A stretch of 64,000 nucleotides of DNA, taken from the NCBI GenBank assembly GCA_033725935.1, contig MU867111.1:62001-126000 (forward strand). The letters are read 5' to 3'. The DNA is from Cladorrhinum sp. PSN259 (taxonomy: Eukaryota; Ascomycota; Sordariomycetes; Sordariales; Podosporaceae). Below the pieces are notes generated by a model that saw nothing but the letters and a program-made list of their open reading frames with translations, was not told where the DNA came from and searched no databases. Shown piece by piece: positions 1 to 9,993 of this stretch. The position numbers were made by a program, and so were the translations under genes. Every line of letters starts with the position of its first letter. Within the stretch, counting starts at the first letter, position 1.

Positions 1-1159
1 AATAGTTTGTAATAATCGGCAAGAGCTTGAAGGAGGATCTAGATAACTCAGAGTCTGCCGAAATTCTGACCAGTCATGATGAAAATTCTTCAAATTTTAC
101 ATGCACTGCAGAACATTTCGGAAACTTGGTGCGGAATGTTACCCGATTAGGTCACATTCCCCACCTGTCAGAACAAATCCTCAGTATCCCCAAAGACAGG
201 TAGCTGGGTGCAGACAATGACACATTATACTGGATCATCTGCAGACTCGAAGGATTTTAGCGTAGAGTAGACCACTAACTAAGGTCCTTTCGCGGAAGCC
301 GTCCCGTGCAGCAAAGACAGAAGAGAGACACTGCCGGTTGGCCCCATGCTAATACAACATCAGATTGAACGTCAAGTTTCCTCTTTTGATACCTTGTCAA
401 CCACGAGGCCGAAAAAAAAAGAGTCCCTAAGTGGGTTTATTTGGTATATCACGGTACTAACGAATTGGTCACACCACCATAGGTACAGTACATTTGAACA
501 GCCCTTATTATGGAACATTGGCAACACCATCCTATCTCTTTGTAGCCTGGATCCACTAACTTCCATGATCACTACTGCATGACTCGCGCAACTGAATCGT
601 GTACAACCATAAGACCATCTGCAAGATGAAGAAAAGCCAGATTCGGATAGACGATAGTTTCAGCCATGGCGTAAACCCCTACCTATCGATGTCCGGTGTT
701 ATACAACATCTGCTAGAAACTTAGTGTAGTACGTGGTCTGCAGGGGGCCCAAGAGTATTGAAAACCGTGCAATCGGTCTCTTCCCCTCACTGATGTTCGA
801 GCATGCAGCTGTTGCTATTTTCGGACTTTGAGGGGGAAAAAAGTGGTATTGTATGTGAATATACAAAAAGGGTAAGCCGTCATCGAAGTTGTCAGCGTCA
901 GTTACATAGTAAAAGCAATTTCTTCTACCACGATGTGACATTTGAAACAAACCAAACCAAATTTTTTTTTTTTTTCATAAAAAAAATTGTGTGCAAGTTA
1001 TTAAACTACTTTCTATGAAAAATGTCTATCTAAGAAAAAAAAAAAAAAGTTAAAAAATATAAAAAAACAAGGGGAAAAAAAAAAAAGAAATGTGCCAGTG
1101 ATATCTCACGTACGATACCAGGGCCCTGAACCAAGCCAGCACCTGTCTAAGCGAAATCC
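1..1159. other. Intergenic, no gene recognised
   Basis: I see only short open frames with no recognisable protein. The stretch around 960-1090 is rich in A and T homopolymers. Confidence 0.6.
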
Positions 1160-1750
1160 TCATTCCTTGTACGTCCATGATGCAAGTACATAATATATGG
1201 ACATTGGGCCCGAAAGGAGATAGTGATTCACCGCCTGCAAGTAGACGTAGTCGACAAACCGCTTGCTGGCGACCTTGTAGTACGCCTTGAGCGTCTCATG
1301 GATTTCTTCCCTTGGCACTGCTGTGTGATCCTGTGCCACTTGCTTGGCTGCTCACGGAGAACGCTGGCAAACAGCGCCGGACTAAAGGTTCCCAGCTCGA
1401 CCCCTCGAGACTGGCGGTAAGCCTGCTGTATCCAGTATCATGATGCCTTCCTTTGGGTGCTCCGTTAACGACCAATCGGTGATGATAAGGTACGTAGGTA
1501 GGTAGCCACACTTGGGCATAACTTTGAACGGCATTTTCCGAAATGATAACTGTCGAATCGGTCATACCTCATGAAGAATATCTGGAAACTCAGCTTGAAT
1601 CTCAGCAGAGGAGTTGAGCTGCCGAGAAAAACGATTGCACTCGCTTTTTGTGCTCGGGCGACGCATGGGGCCCAGGAATTATCGTAATCGCGATGAACAA
1701 GCCATCGCCGTCACGCCGGTGTGTAATCTGGGTGGCGTAGCGAGTACAGA
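1160..1750 (-). pseudogene. Decayed dynamin-family GTPase
   Basis: Minus-strand translation gives pieces of a fungal dynamin-like GTPase in the right order but in different frames. Near 1750-1615 there is a G-domain piece containing LCTRYATQIT and later IIPGPHASPEHKK. After a frame change comes AEIQAEFPDILHEV, where dynamins have the segment before the switch region. Near 1434-1340 is the stalk motif SRGVELGTFSPALF followed by LREQPSKWHRIT. After another frame change and an apparent deletion of the stalk, the GTPase effector domain appears as EEIHETLKAYYKVASKRFVD, then YVYLQAVNHYLLSGP, ending at a TGA at 1160-1162. Intact fungal dynamin-like proteins are roughly 700-900 residues; under 200 codons remain here, and no single frame joins them. 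It cannot encode a working GTPase. Assignment rests on remembered family motifs, but four independent motifs in order make it convincing. Confidence 0.8.
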
Positions 1751-1776
1751 GCTGCCATCATCATCTCGTAAAATAT

Positions 1777-3066
1777 TCATTTCTCTTTCCAACCCGTGCC
1801 GCCAATACAACTAATCGGCCACTCAAGCCAATCCCTCCAGTCCGGAAGATAATCACGAATGGAACGAATGAGAAAGCTTCCTGCGTTCCCGACAACCCAA
1901 CAATCCCTCGCCTGGTGCAAGAGCACCGAGTAGTGCGCAAGAACCATCAGTGCTTCCGGCCGCCTTTCCTTCACGAGAGTAATATACCCTTGCGGCACGC
2001 GAACAGGCCATTCCTGCACAAAATTGATCAACGGTTCTGACAACTTCATCATTTGAAAGGACCGTTGTGCGTGGATCAGCTGCTGTAGTCTTTCCACCGC
2101 GAGGGCACAATCCTGAACTGAAGACTCGTCCATCTGACTGCCCTTGAGGAGCTGCATCAGCGGGTAGCACTCGCTTTCCGGGTTATTAGCCAGGTCGCTC
2201 GCTTCCAAGTGCCGTTCCTTGTGCTCCTCAAACTCTGGTGGCAGACGGGGAGTCAGTTCGGTCCACGATTGCCCGGCGATGTGAGCGATTCCGTGGTGGA
2301 TGCTGAGGCATTGTCCCAGTGTGTCGATGAGCGCCGCCATATCACCCTCGTGCGATGAGACTTGTTGAAGAGTGTCGTAGAGGACGTGCTGGCCCAGGAA
2401 GGTGGAGAAGAGAAAGACGGGCATGGGGTCTTTGTCGGATAGACTCGCCTGGGTCTCATTGAACTGGGCTAGTGCTCGTGTTTGCAAGCGCGTAGCCTCT
2501 GTTCGATAGTGATCTCGAAGATGGGTGGTATCCGGCAGAGTACTCTTGTGTGCCGCCGAGAGTGCGAGGAGTTGGTCCATGAGGAAAGGATTGGCAAAGG
2601 CCTCAGTCACGGTAAGTCGCACGACTGCTACCATTTGGTCGAGCCCTATAGACTGGAGGAGCTGGGTCTGGAAGTGATTTAGGAGTTCTAGGTGAAGCAA
2701 ACTATAGCGCTCGGTAAAGACGTCATGTTGCGAGGCGCTGCCAGGGGGCGATCTCGGTGGAGAGAGAAGTGGCGTCGATTCAGTTTGTGGTGATGGGTAG
2801 GGTGATGGGGCGGATGAAGGGGTGGGTGAAGTTTGCGACTCTTGTGTTGAGCTTCGACTACTTGGACTTGGGGGCATCAAACGACATATCCCGGTTGGGA
2901 GAGTCGGACGATTGGTTGAAAAGCTGCATTGCAAGTTGCTGACATTGCAGTTGACGCAACTTGGGCGACTCTCATCGCATTTCATATGCCGTTTCTTGCA
3001 TTCTTGACAACCGTATCGAGACTTTGTGTGTTTTCGTCGGGGCAGCTTGTTGCGAGAGTGAGACAT
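1777..3066 (-). CDS. Zn(II)2Cys6 transcription factor, UPC2/sterol-uptake-control-like
   Basis: Single-exon gene, 429 residues. A fungal binuclear zinc cluster lies at residues 20-47 with cysteines at 20, 23, 30, 37, 40 and 47 (C-x2-C-x6-C-x6-C-x2-C-x6-C), preceded by a basic stretch typical of the UPC2-like group. A Pro/Ser/Thr-rich linker follows, then a helical fungal-specific regulatory region ending in a Trp-rich LPDWRDWLEWP tail that is usual for this group. It is expected to be a nuclear DNA-binding regulator. The target genes cannot be read from the sequence, and sterol regulation is only a family-level suggestion. I chose the ATG at 3066 because the upstream in-frame ATG at 3123 adds a hydrophobic 19-residue leader not expected in this family. 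The last residues after WPI are poorly typical, and the gene ends 27 bases before the dynamin relic, so the 3' end may have been rearranged. Confidence 0.85.
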   Translation of the reverse strand: MSHSRNKLPRRKHTKSRYGCQECKKRHMKCDESRPSCVNCNVSNLQCSFSTNRPTLPTGICRLMPPSPSSRSSTQESQTSPTPSSAPSPYPSPQTESTPLLSPPRSPPGSASQHDVFTERYSLLHLELLNHFQTQLLQSIGLDQMVAVVRLTVTEAFANPFLMDQLLALSAAHKSTLPDTTHLRDHYRTEATRLQTRALAQFNETQASLSDKDPMPVFLFSTFLGQHVLYDTLQQVSSHEGDMAALIDTLGQCLSIHHGIAHIAGQSWTELTPRLPPEFEEHKERHLEASDLANNPESECYPLMQLLKGSQMDESSVQDCALAVERLQQLIHAQRSFQMMKLSEPLINFVQEWPVRVPQGYITLVKERRPEALMVLAHYSVLLHQARDCWVVGNAGSFLIRSIRDYLPDWRDWLEWPISCIGGTGWKEK

Positions 3067-3724
3067 TATTGAATAGAGAGTCAAGAATATCCAAATCAAT
3101 GGGAGGTGCGAGGGTGGTTCCAAGATAAAATCTTCCAGAAGGTAGGTTGCGTGTCGGTGGATGGAAAGGGTGGGCGATTTCCCACAAATAGGGCCAATTT
3201 AGCGTTGTTTGCGGGCCGTTTTCAGGGGTTACGCGTCCCGGCATCACCCTGGTACAGTACGTACATACAGGTATCAATCAGGGGTAAAAGGAAGCCAAGA
3301 ACTAGTCGACGCAGCTGAAAGAGAAGTAAGAATAACTGAACCCTATCATAGTTTGCAGACTCTCCTGGTATTATTTGGGCTGAGTGTATTCCTACTCAAC
3401 TTGAACAGGACTTCAATAGTAGTTTTGCCCGATCTGAAAGTTTCGGAGATTGAAACGCGCGTCAACTGCCCCTCCTAGACAAGATATCACCATGAAGCCC
3501 AAGACCTCGACAAAGTATTCAATATCAATATGAAATTACCAAACGGAAACTACCAAATTGGACAAAGGAAACTATTCTATTTACACCCATTATATCCCGC
3601 CAAAAGAAATACCCCAACACTACCCAACGCTATCCCTTCCAAGTCCTCAACCTCAAGTTCGAGTTGGAGACCCAGTATGCCAATTCAGTCTCGATTCAAC
3701 CCGTGACCACATTAAATCCTGCCA
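3067..3724. other. Intergenic between two minus-strand genes
   Basis: It holds the promoter and leader of the zinc-cluster gene and the 3' region of the RTA1-like gene. I see no further gene. Confidence 0.6.
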
Positions 3725-4766
3725 TCACTGCCCGTACGAACGCAAGTATTTCCCATCCCGTTCCTTCAACTCAGTCCCGTTGCCAGACTCCTCCAAGCTC
3801 GCCCCGGACCTGATCCTCTGCCTCCCACCAGGTCCGGACCCATCCTGCAACAAAACAGGATGCCACAAGTAAAAGGCAACCATAACACCGAGCATCAGCA
3901 CCGAATCAAAAACATACAGCGGCCACTCGTTAGCCAGCAAATACCCGTCCTGCCCCATCGCAAATTCTGCGACCCTAAACAAACTCCTCACCATAATCAG
4001 CGCCGAAACACCGTAAAGCATGAACATCAACTTCTTCCACTTTTCCGTTGTCGTCCCCTCCTCACTCTCACCGCTGCGGTACGCAGCAACAGGTCCTCCC
4101 ACGCTGCCATGCTGCTGATACCACCGCCAGTGGAAAACAGCAGCAGTCACAATGAAAAACCCAAACACTATAATCTGAATCAGCAGCCCGCCTACAATCA
4201 TCTTTTCTCCCATGGCAGCGTTCGATCCGTCCCCCCTGACCATGATGCCCGCGCCTCCTCCCTGGACGCAAAAGGAGAGGACGTCGCCCATGACGAACGT
4301 GAAGGTCATGTACTTGACTTTTATCAGACTGTAGCTCTCTCCATTTGCGTGTATGATTATCCGGCCCAAAACCATGTAGACCGTCGCCGCAAATAAAACG
4401 GGCGGGAGGAGTAAAAAGGTGTTTTGGATGATGTAGGGCATTAGTTTGCCTGTGCTGTTGTGGGATATGACGCGGCCGATGTAGCCTATTACTTCCACTT
4501 TTTGGGGGCGTTTCAAATATTAGCTGGTGTTTTGAAAAGAAAAAAAAAGAAAAAAAAGGAGGCGGGGCAGGCGTACTGAGTCCTCCTATGACGAACCAGA
4601 CGCAAAACCACGGACGAGGAGTAGAGGCCTTGATGATGCGGTGGATGTGCAAGAGAGTGGCGAGGAGGAAGAATAGGGCAAAGATTACGGCTGCTGCGAG
4701 TGAGGGGACGTATTTCCAGAGGTAGAAGTTGCCGCCGTGGCCTTCGAGGGGGTCTGGGCCTGCCAT
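3725..4766 (-). CDS. RTA1-family membrane protein (lipid-translocating-exporter-like)
   Basis: Two exons, 4766-4577 and 4497-3725, give 320 residues. The intron begins GTACGC and ends AAAAAG, and splicing restores GLMEVIGYIGR, the family signature after the second membrane segment. Hydrophobic stretches indicate about seven membrane helices: SLAAAVIFALFFLLATLLHI near the N-terminus, then PYIIQNTFLLLPPVLFAATVYM, FTFVMGDVLSFCVQ, GGLLIQIIVFGFFIV, MLYGVSALIMVRSLFRVAEF and SVLMLGVMVAFYLWHP. RTA1/RTM1-type proteins are fungal plasma- or internal-membrane proteins tied to resistance to lipophilic drugs and to sphingoid base transport. The substrate of this copy is unknown. The length fits the family (about 300-350). 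Family assignment is firm; biochemical function is inferred from relatives. Confidence 0.9.
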
Positions 4767-6471
4767 TGTGATGATGCGTGTGTGGTTGTTGACGTGTCGA
4801 AGTCAGGTATCAGTCCAGTTTGGGTTGGTGAGGTGGTGGTTCTGTTGGTGAGAAAGCCTGAGATTGATATTATTCCCGATTTCAGTGATTCCATGTTGAG
4901 ATTTTGAAAAAGAGAAGACTTGCGAACTTTATTTACAATGATTTCTTTTGACGAAAGAATTTCTGTCAACTGCTTTCCCTCGTAGATACGACATGCAGGC
5001 CTTGATCTCGAAAAGGGATGTGGCTGTGGTGTCCAATCAGATCTCAGTCTTTCCGCGGATTTTCTTGATATTTGTGGGACTCAGGGCTTTGACCAATGGG
5101 AATCCCGTCTTTACGCGGTCCCGGTTGAGCCTTGTTCGTTGATATAAAACGAACTCCACTGACCTCCCGAGACGATGCAGAAGCCTGGGATACCTAACAA
5201 TGCATTATATTTGGTTGGCGTATCTTCGATGACGAAGCTCTTTTCTTAAAGTTGAGAACGCGTACTTCTTCAGGAGATCTCAATGTGCTTGTACGCGGAT
5301 CGGTAAAACTGTCGAATGTTACGGTGAGTGCGAAATCTGACCGATTCATGCAGTGATTGGCACACATTCTCAGTTTGACGATAACGTGTTGCGAGTTGAA
5401 GATGTGGGATGGATTGACTGACTGCGTTTACTGCGATGTGCGGTAGTTACTGAAATCCTTCCACTGAGATTGACCAGCTCCTGCTCTAGTAGGTGGCAGA
5501 TTTCTGGAATCTTTTAAAGTTCACATCCTTGCAAACTCTCCTGATTACCCGTTTTTACCAAACTTTAAATCCCTCCCGGTCTTCACCGCCCACTAATCTG
5601 GTTTATATCGGAGCTTCAACATGGACTATCTAGAGCAGGAGCTACTTCTTTCTAAGAGAGCCACTCCACCGTTTTGCCGGCTTGGACCAAAGTTTGAACC
5701 ATGTTTTTTTTTTGTACAATGTCCATGATCCGTGGGGAGCAATTCACATTTCGCATTGCACTGTTTTGCGCAAATTTCCACTACCAGAATTTGAAGCTTC
5801 ATGCAAATATCACGGGTGAAAGGGTAAAAGAAAGAAGAACTATTCGGGAATTCTGTGATATTCAAGGCAAGGTAACGCCAGTGCTTATCGTGAATCACCG
5901 AAATTATTGTGAAGACGACACGTACATGGCGGTTCACAATATCAGATGGGCGGGCCTTTGCTCTCGTCGTCTCATCTCACTATACATCCAAGGAGCATAG
6001 GCTCAACGAATAAAGTACTTGGTACAGTACCCTGGTAAAGAATAATCGGTCCACTGCGACCATCACAGGAAAAGATATCAACGCTTCCGTGCCTCGTGGA
6101 ACATGATTCCTCTTTCTGTCGTGCTTGAAAAGCTCTCCTTGATGTCTTCGTCTCTGCTTTAGGTGTTCCAAGTCCCCGTTCAGCGTCGAAATCCCCTATT
6201 GAACCTTCTGAAACCTTCAAAGCCCTTCAAAGATCTCTGTAAGCCATCCAAAGTCTGTGCCTGCCTTTCGGCGGGAACTCCTAGACCTCCTTTCCCGGCT
6301 CCTTCACGTGCTTTCCATCTTATGTAATTGGTCTTACAAATAACCCTAATGAAGAACCCCAACCCCCGATCTCTTTTTACTCCTCTCTTCATCGCCTGCG
6401 TCCTTGGCGGATCCTGACTTCCATGGCCATCGTCCTTCTTCCATTTCTTTGGTATCAAGAACATCACCGAC
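4767..6471. other. Intergenic, divergent promoters
   Basis: About 1.7 kb separates the minus-strand RTA1-like gene from the plus-strand rhodopsin-domain gene. The small open frames here are not convincing and I see no RNA gene. Confidence 0.6.
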
Positions 6472-7856
6472 ATGTCCACCACCGTTACTGCCATGCCTAC
6501 GCCTTCTCCCTCGGCGGCGTCTCTGCCTCTTGAGAAGGCCATCGTCGTCGTTCTGCCATCCGTGACAATTCTGACAACAATTCTCCTCGCACTCCGGTTT
6601 TATTGCAAACGAAGATACAACAAAGTAATCGGCTGGGACGACTACCTCCTCGTCGCATCGTACATAAGCTACCTGGCCTCTCTCGTCTGTCTCCTCATTG
6701 CGTCACTAGGTCGCCACCCCAACCACAGCGAAGAGGACAACTTCGACCAGGGCGTGCACGTCATGTCGGCTGGATCTGCCTTCAACATCCTCAGTCTCGT
6801 CCTGACCAAAGTGGCCATCATCGTTACTCTTCTTCGCATCACCGAATCGACGCAGAATGTTTGGCACCGATTCTTTCTCTACTCGGCCGCGATCCTTACC
6901 GTTATTACAGTCGGATCGGCGGGGATGTACATCTGTCTCGAGACTTGGTACAACACGCTGGACGAGGACTGCATTGATGGCGCGCCCATGTGGAAGTATG
7001 GAATTTTTGTGGGAGGTAAGTAGGGGCTGGGTTGCCGCAATTTGCCCCTTTTCAAATTGAGGATGAAGTGCTAAAGTTCCAACAGTATGGTCAACCATTT
7101 CCGACTTCCTCATCGCAGCCTTCTCCTGGATCATCATTTGGAAGCTACAGATGCACATATCCGACAAGATTGGAGTAGGTCTCGTTCTGAGCTTGGGAAT
7201 GCTGTATGTTCTTACCTCTTCCAAGCCAAAAATAAAAGTGATAGAAAGACCAACAAACATCCTTTAGAGCAGGCGCAATAGCAGGCATCAAAGTCCACCA
7301 ACTCGTCGACTTTTGCGCCGCCATCGATCCCAATGTTCCATACGACACAGGGTTGCTTGCAAGTAAGTCATGACTGTTTCTTGGAGATATGCATGTACGT
7401 AATACCGACTGGTTTATCAAGAGCGGTCAATTATCCTAGTTCTCTGGTCGTTCGTCGAGGCAGCGGTGATGGTCATGGGTGAGTTCTCCAGCGAATCCTT
7501 CTCTTAATTAATTACTGTGTTTACTCGGTTTAGGTGCAACGGCGCCAAATGTTCGGCTGCTGATCCAAGGGATCAGCAAGAGGCTGATGCAGCTTGGATG
7601 GATAAAGACGGACAGCCGGGAGGCATCGACAAAGAACGGACTTTCGGTGACGCTGGGTCGGACAGCAGGGGCCTCAGACCTGTACGAGCGGCACGTTCGC
7701 GCCCCGTGGGCGAACCAGCACGGTCCGGACTCGGCTGCCACGCTGGAGCTGCCCATTCGGCTCCCGCCACTGCCCGATATTGAGAGAACGAGAGGGGAAT
7801 TCGGGGTCTACTCCATTGATGTGGAGGTAGAGATCGTGAAGGACGATAAGCCTTGA
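6472..7856 (+). CDS. Fungal-rhodopsin-domain integral membrane protein
   Basis: Five exons: 6472-7015, 7086-7203, 7268-7362, 7440-7478 and 7534-7856. All junctions have GT/AG ends and phases agree, giving 372 residues. The protein has the seven-helix layout of the fungal rhodopsin-domain (SAT4/PTH11-related) family: an N-terminal helix followed by ALRFYCKRRYNKVIGWDDYLL, the typical R-Y...GWDDY motif after helix 1. Further helices follow, with a VGLVLSLGML segment in exon 2 and an FVEAAVMVMGATAPNVRLL segment near residue 265. The soluble C-terminal tail of about 100 residues is polar. Members are plasma-membrane proteins of mostly unknown ligand; some act in host or surface sensing. There is no retinal-lysine or CFEM evidence here. 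The stop lies only 15 bases before the G-homopolymer of the assembly scar, but the coding region itself is intact. Confidence 0.88.
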
Positions 7857-7870
7857 AGTTAGGAGGAAGA

Positions 7871-8004
7871 GGGGGGGGGGGGGGGGGGGGGGAAAGAAAA
7901 ATTGGTGAAATGGGGTTTTTTTTAAATTTGGGGGAAGCCAAAAACCCCCCATTTTGTGTTAAAAAATTGCACCCAAAAAAAAAGGGCCNNNNNNNNNNTA
8001 CGCG

Positions 8005-8067
<63 letters not shown>

Positions 8068-8161
8068 GGAATAATGGTGGAATGGAGGATGTATGATAAT
8101 TGGGGGCATGCCAACAGAGCCCCATGTCTGGTAGAAAAGATGCACGCTCAAAAGAAGGGCC
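7871..8161. repeat. Assembly scar: G22, corrupted 96-base copy, N10, C61, clean 96-base copy
   Basis: A run of 22 G (7871-7892) is followed by 96 bases (7893-7988), ten N (7989-7998), a run of 61 C (8005-8065) and another 96 bases (8066-8161). The two 96-base blocks align without gaps, with about 63 identities by my count, and both end in AGGGCC. Almost every difference in the left block lengthens a homopolymer. The left block therefore looks like a low-quality read of the right block retained at a gap edge. Open frames across this stretch (poly-Pro or poly-Gly) are meaningless. Confidence 0.8.
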
Positions 8162-8578
8162 ACTCTTGGTTGACAGACAAGTTAGTGGCCATAAAAGCGG
8201 TTCGAAACTTTGTTGGTCTTGATGAACCAAAACACATTTGATCCGTTTTTTGTGCCTCATTGATATATGTTCGTCAGATTTCTATCGCTAGGGCCATTCT
8301 AATTGGTTAACCCGCCATAATGCTATAAATGGAACTTGCCGCATTCCACAGATGTGGCACATCTGCCCTCCCATTGTCATTCTGAAACAGGGGTCTGACC
8401 GCATGCAGTGATCGGCAAAACCCACGACATCCAACGTCAACTTTCCTTTTTACAACGTATTCAAGAACCCTGAAAAGATATCCAGAGCAGGTATTCCAAG
8501 CTTGCACATCCACCGATCCCAGAATTACAACCTCTGAAGCCCCCTATCACACACTTGACCCCCTAATCATCAGCAACA
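8162..8578. other. Intergenic, promoter of the gelsolin-like gene
   Basis: No gene is seen. The stretch presumably holds the promoter and 5' leader of the downstream gene. Confidence 0.5.
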
Positions 8579-9829
8579 ATGCCACCAACCCAAGGCCTAG
8601 TTCACCCGAAAGAATACGACATCAAAGACTCCAACATCGAGCTCCTCTCCTCCTCCCTAGACCACAAAGTCAAGTACGCCTCGGCAGCCACCGAACCGGC
8701 CTGGAACAACAACCGCGTCGGTGTTCAACCTGGCCTCCACATCTGGCGCATAGAAAACTTTTGCGTCGTTCCGGCCCCTCAGCCCTCCTACGGAGGTTCC
8801 TTCTACGACGGCGACAGCTACATCATCCTGCACTCGGTCCACCCGCCCGTCCAGAAAGCAGGCGACCCCCCCTCCAAGAAACTAATCCACGACATCTTCT
8901 TCTGGCTCGGCGCGCAGACGAGCCAAGACGAAGCAGGCACGGCGGCGTACAAAACCGTCGAGCTGGACTCGTTCTTAAATGGCGCAGCGACGCAGCATAG
9001 GGAGCTCCAAGATAATCCCAGCGACATGTTTCTGGGCTTGTTCCCTCGTATGACCATCTTGCGCGGCGGTGTGGCTTCCGGATTCAGACATGTAGGAAAG
9101 AAAGAAAAGGAAGAGGTGACGACGCTGCTGAGGGTTTTCAAGCGCCCGACTACTTCTTCAATTGCGGGAGGAAGAAGCGCAGACTCGGTCATAGTGTACG
9201 AGGTCGAGCCTACGTGGCAGAGCTTGGACGAAGGCGATGTGTTTATTCTCGACAAGGGCGATAAAATCTGGGTGTGGCAGGGCGCCAAGTGCTCCCCGAT
9301 GGAGAAGGCCAAAGCTGCGCAGGTGGTTCACGACATGAAGCTCGCGAAGCGCGTGGATGTCGAGGTGCTGTCGCAGACGGAGTCGAGGGCAGGGTTGGTT
9401 GTGAAGATGCTGGGTGGGGAGGGAGGAGGAGAGAAGAACGAGTTCAAGTCGAGACGGCCGCTTAGAGGGACCTCGCCCGAGAGGATCGAGAGGGAGAAGT
9501 CGAAGGCGAGGAGGCTGTTCAGACTTAGTGATGCTTCTGGTCAGTTAAAGTTTGATTTGGTCAAGGATTCGGGCAAGGGAGGGATTTCGAGGGGAGACTT
9601 CGATGGGAATGATGTGTTTCTTCTGGATGATGCTGGCAAGACGATTTGGGTGTGGGAGGGGAATGGAGCGAGCAGTGTTGAAAAGGCGAGCTGGTTGAAG
9701 GTTGCACAGGTGTATGTAAGGAAACTGCAGACCGAGGAGGGGTCGAGCGAGGCGTATCTGACACCGATTGCAAAGGTGCACGAGGGGAACGAAAGCCCGG
9801 CGTTTCTGAGGGCCGTTGAAGTTGTCTAA
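8579..9829 (+). CDS. Gelsolin-repeat actin-regulatory protein (fragmin/severin-like)
   Basis: Single-exon gene of 416 residues. Three gelsolin-like repeats are visible. The first is about residues 50-165, with HIWRIENF, YDGDSYIILH, IFFWLGAQTSQDEAGTAAYK and QHRELQ, the classic core of domain G1. The second is about 180-275, with FKRP, IWVWQG and EKAKAAQVV. The third is about 305-395, with RRLFRLSD, DVFLLDDAGKTIWVWEG and EKASWLKVAQVYVRKL. Three-repeat members (severin, fragmin, CapG) sever or cap actin filaments in a calcium-dependent way in the cytoplasm. Length and repeat number fit that class rather than the six-repeat gelsolins. There is no signal peptide and no villin headpiece. The start ATG at 8579 is the first in frame and gives a normal N-terminus. 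Confidence 0.92.
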   Translation: MPPTQGLVHPKEYDIKDSNIELLSSSLDHKVKYASAATEPAWNNNRVGVQPGLHIWRIENFCVVPAPQPSYGGSFYDGDSYIILHSVHPPVQKAGDPPSKKLIHDIFFWLGAQTSQDEAGTAAYKTVELDSFLNGAATQHRELQDNPSDMFLGLFPRMTILRGGVASGFRHVGKKEKEEVTTLLRVFKRPTTSSIAGGRSADSVIVYEVEPTWQSLDEGDVFILDKGDKIWVWQGAKCSPMEKAKAAQVVHDMKLAKRVDVEVLSQTESRAGLVVKMLGGEGGGEKNEFKSRRPLRGTSPERIEREKSKARRLFRLSDASGQLKFDLVKDSGKGGISRGDFDGNDVFLLDDAGKTIWVWEGNGASSVEKASWLKVAQVYVRKLQTEEGSSEAYLTPIAKVHEGNESPAFLRAVEVV

Positions 9830-9993
9830 TACCTAGGCTGGCAGCAAAACTTGGCTTGGCATCTTTTTATTATTCTTCAAATTTTTTTATTCTTCTGTAA
9901 ACCGTCTTTGCCCAAACTGTTGAAAATTTTCTCTACAATGCAGGGTATCATGTTGAACTCCTTTTCTTCCTTTCTCTCCTACTATCCGCCCAC

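Noticed and set aside
7573..8260. Open frames rich in poly-Gly or poly-Pro over the gap
   Set aside because: They come from the G22 and C61 homopolymers and translated N bases, not from genes.
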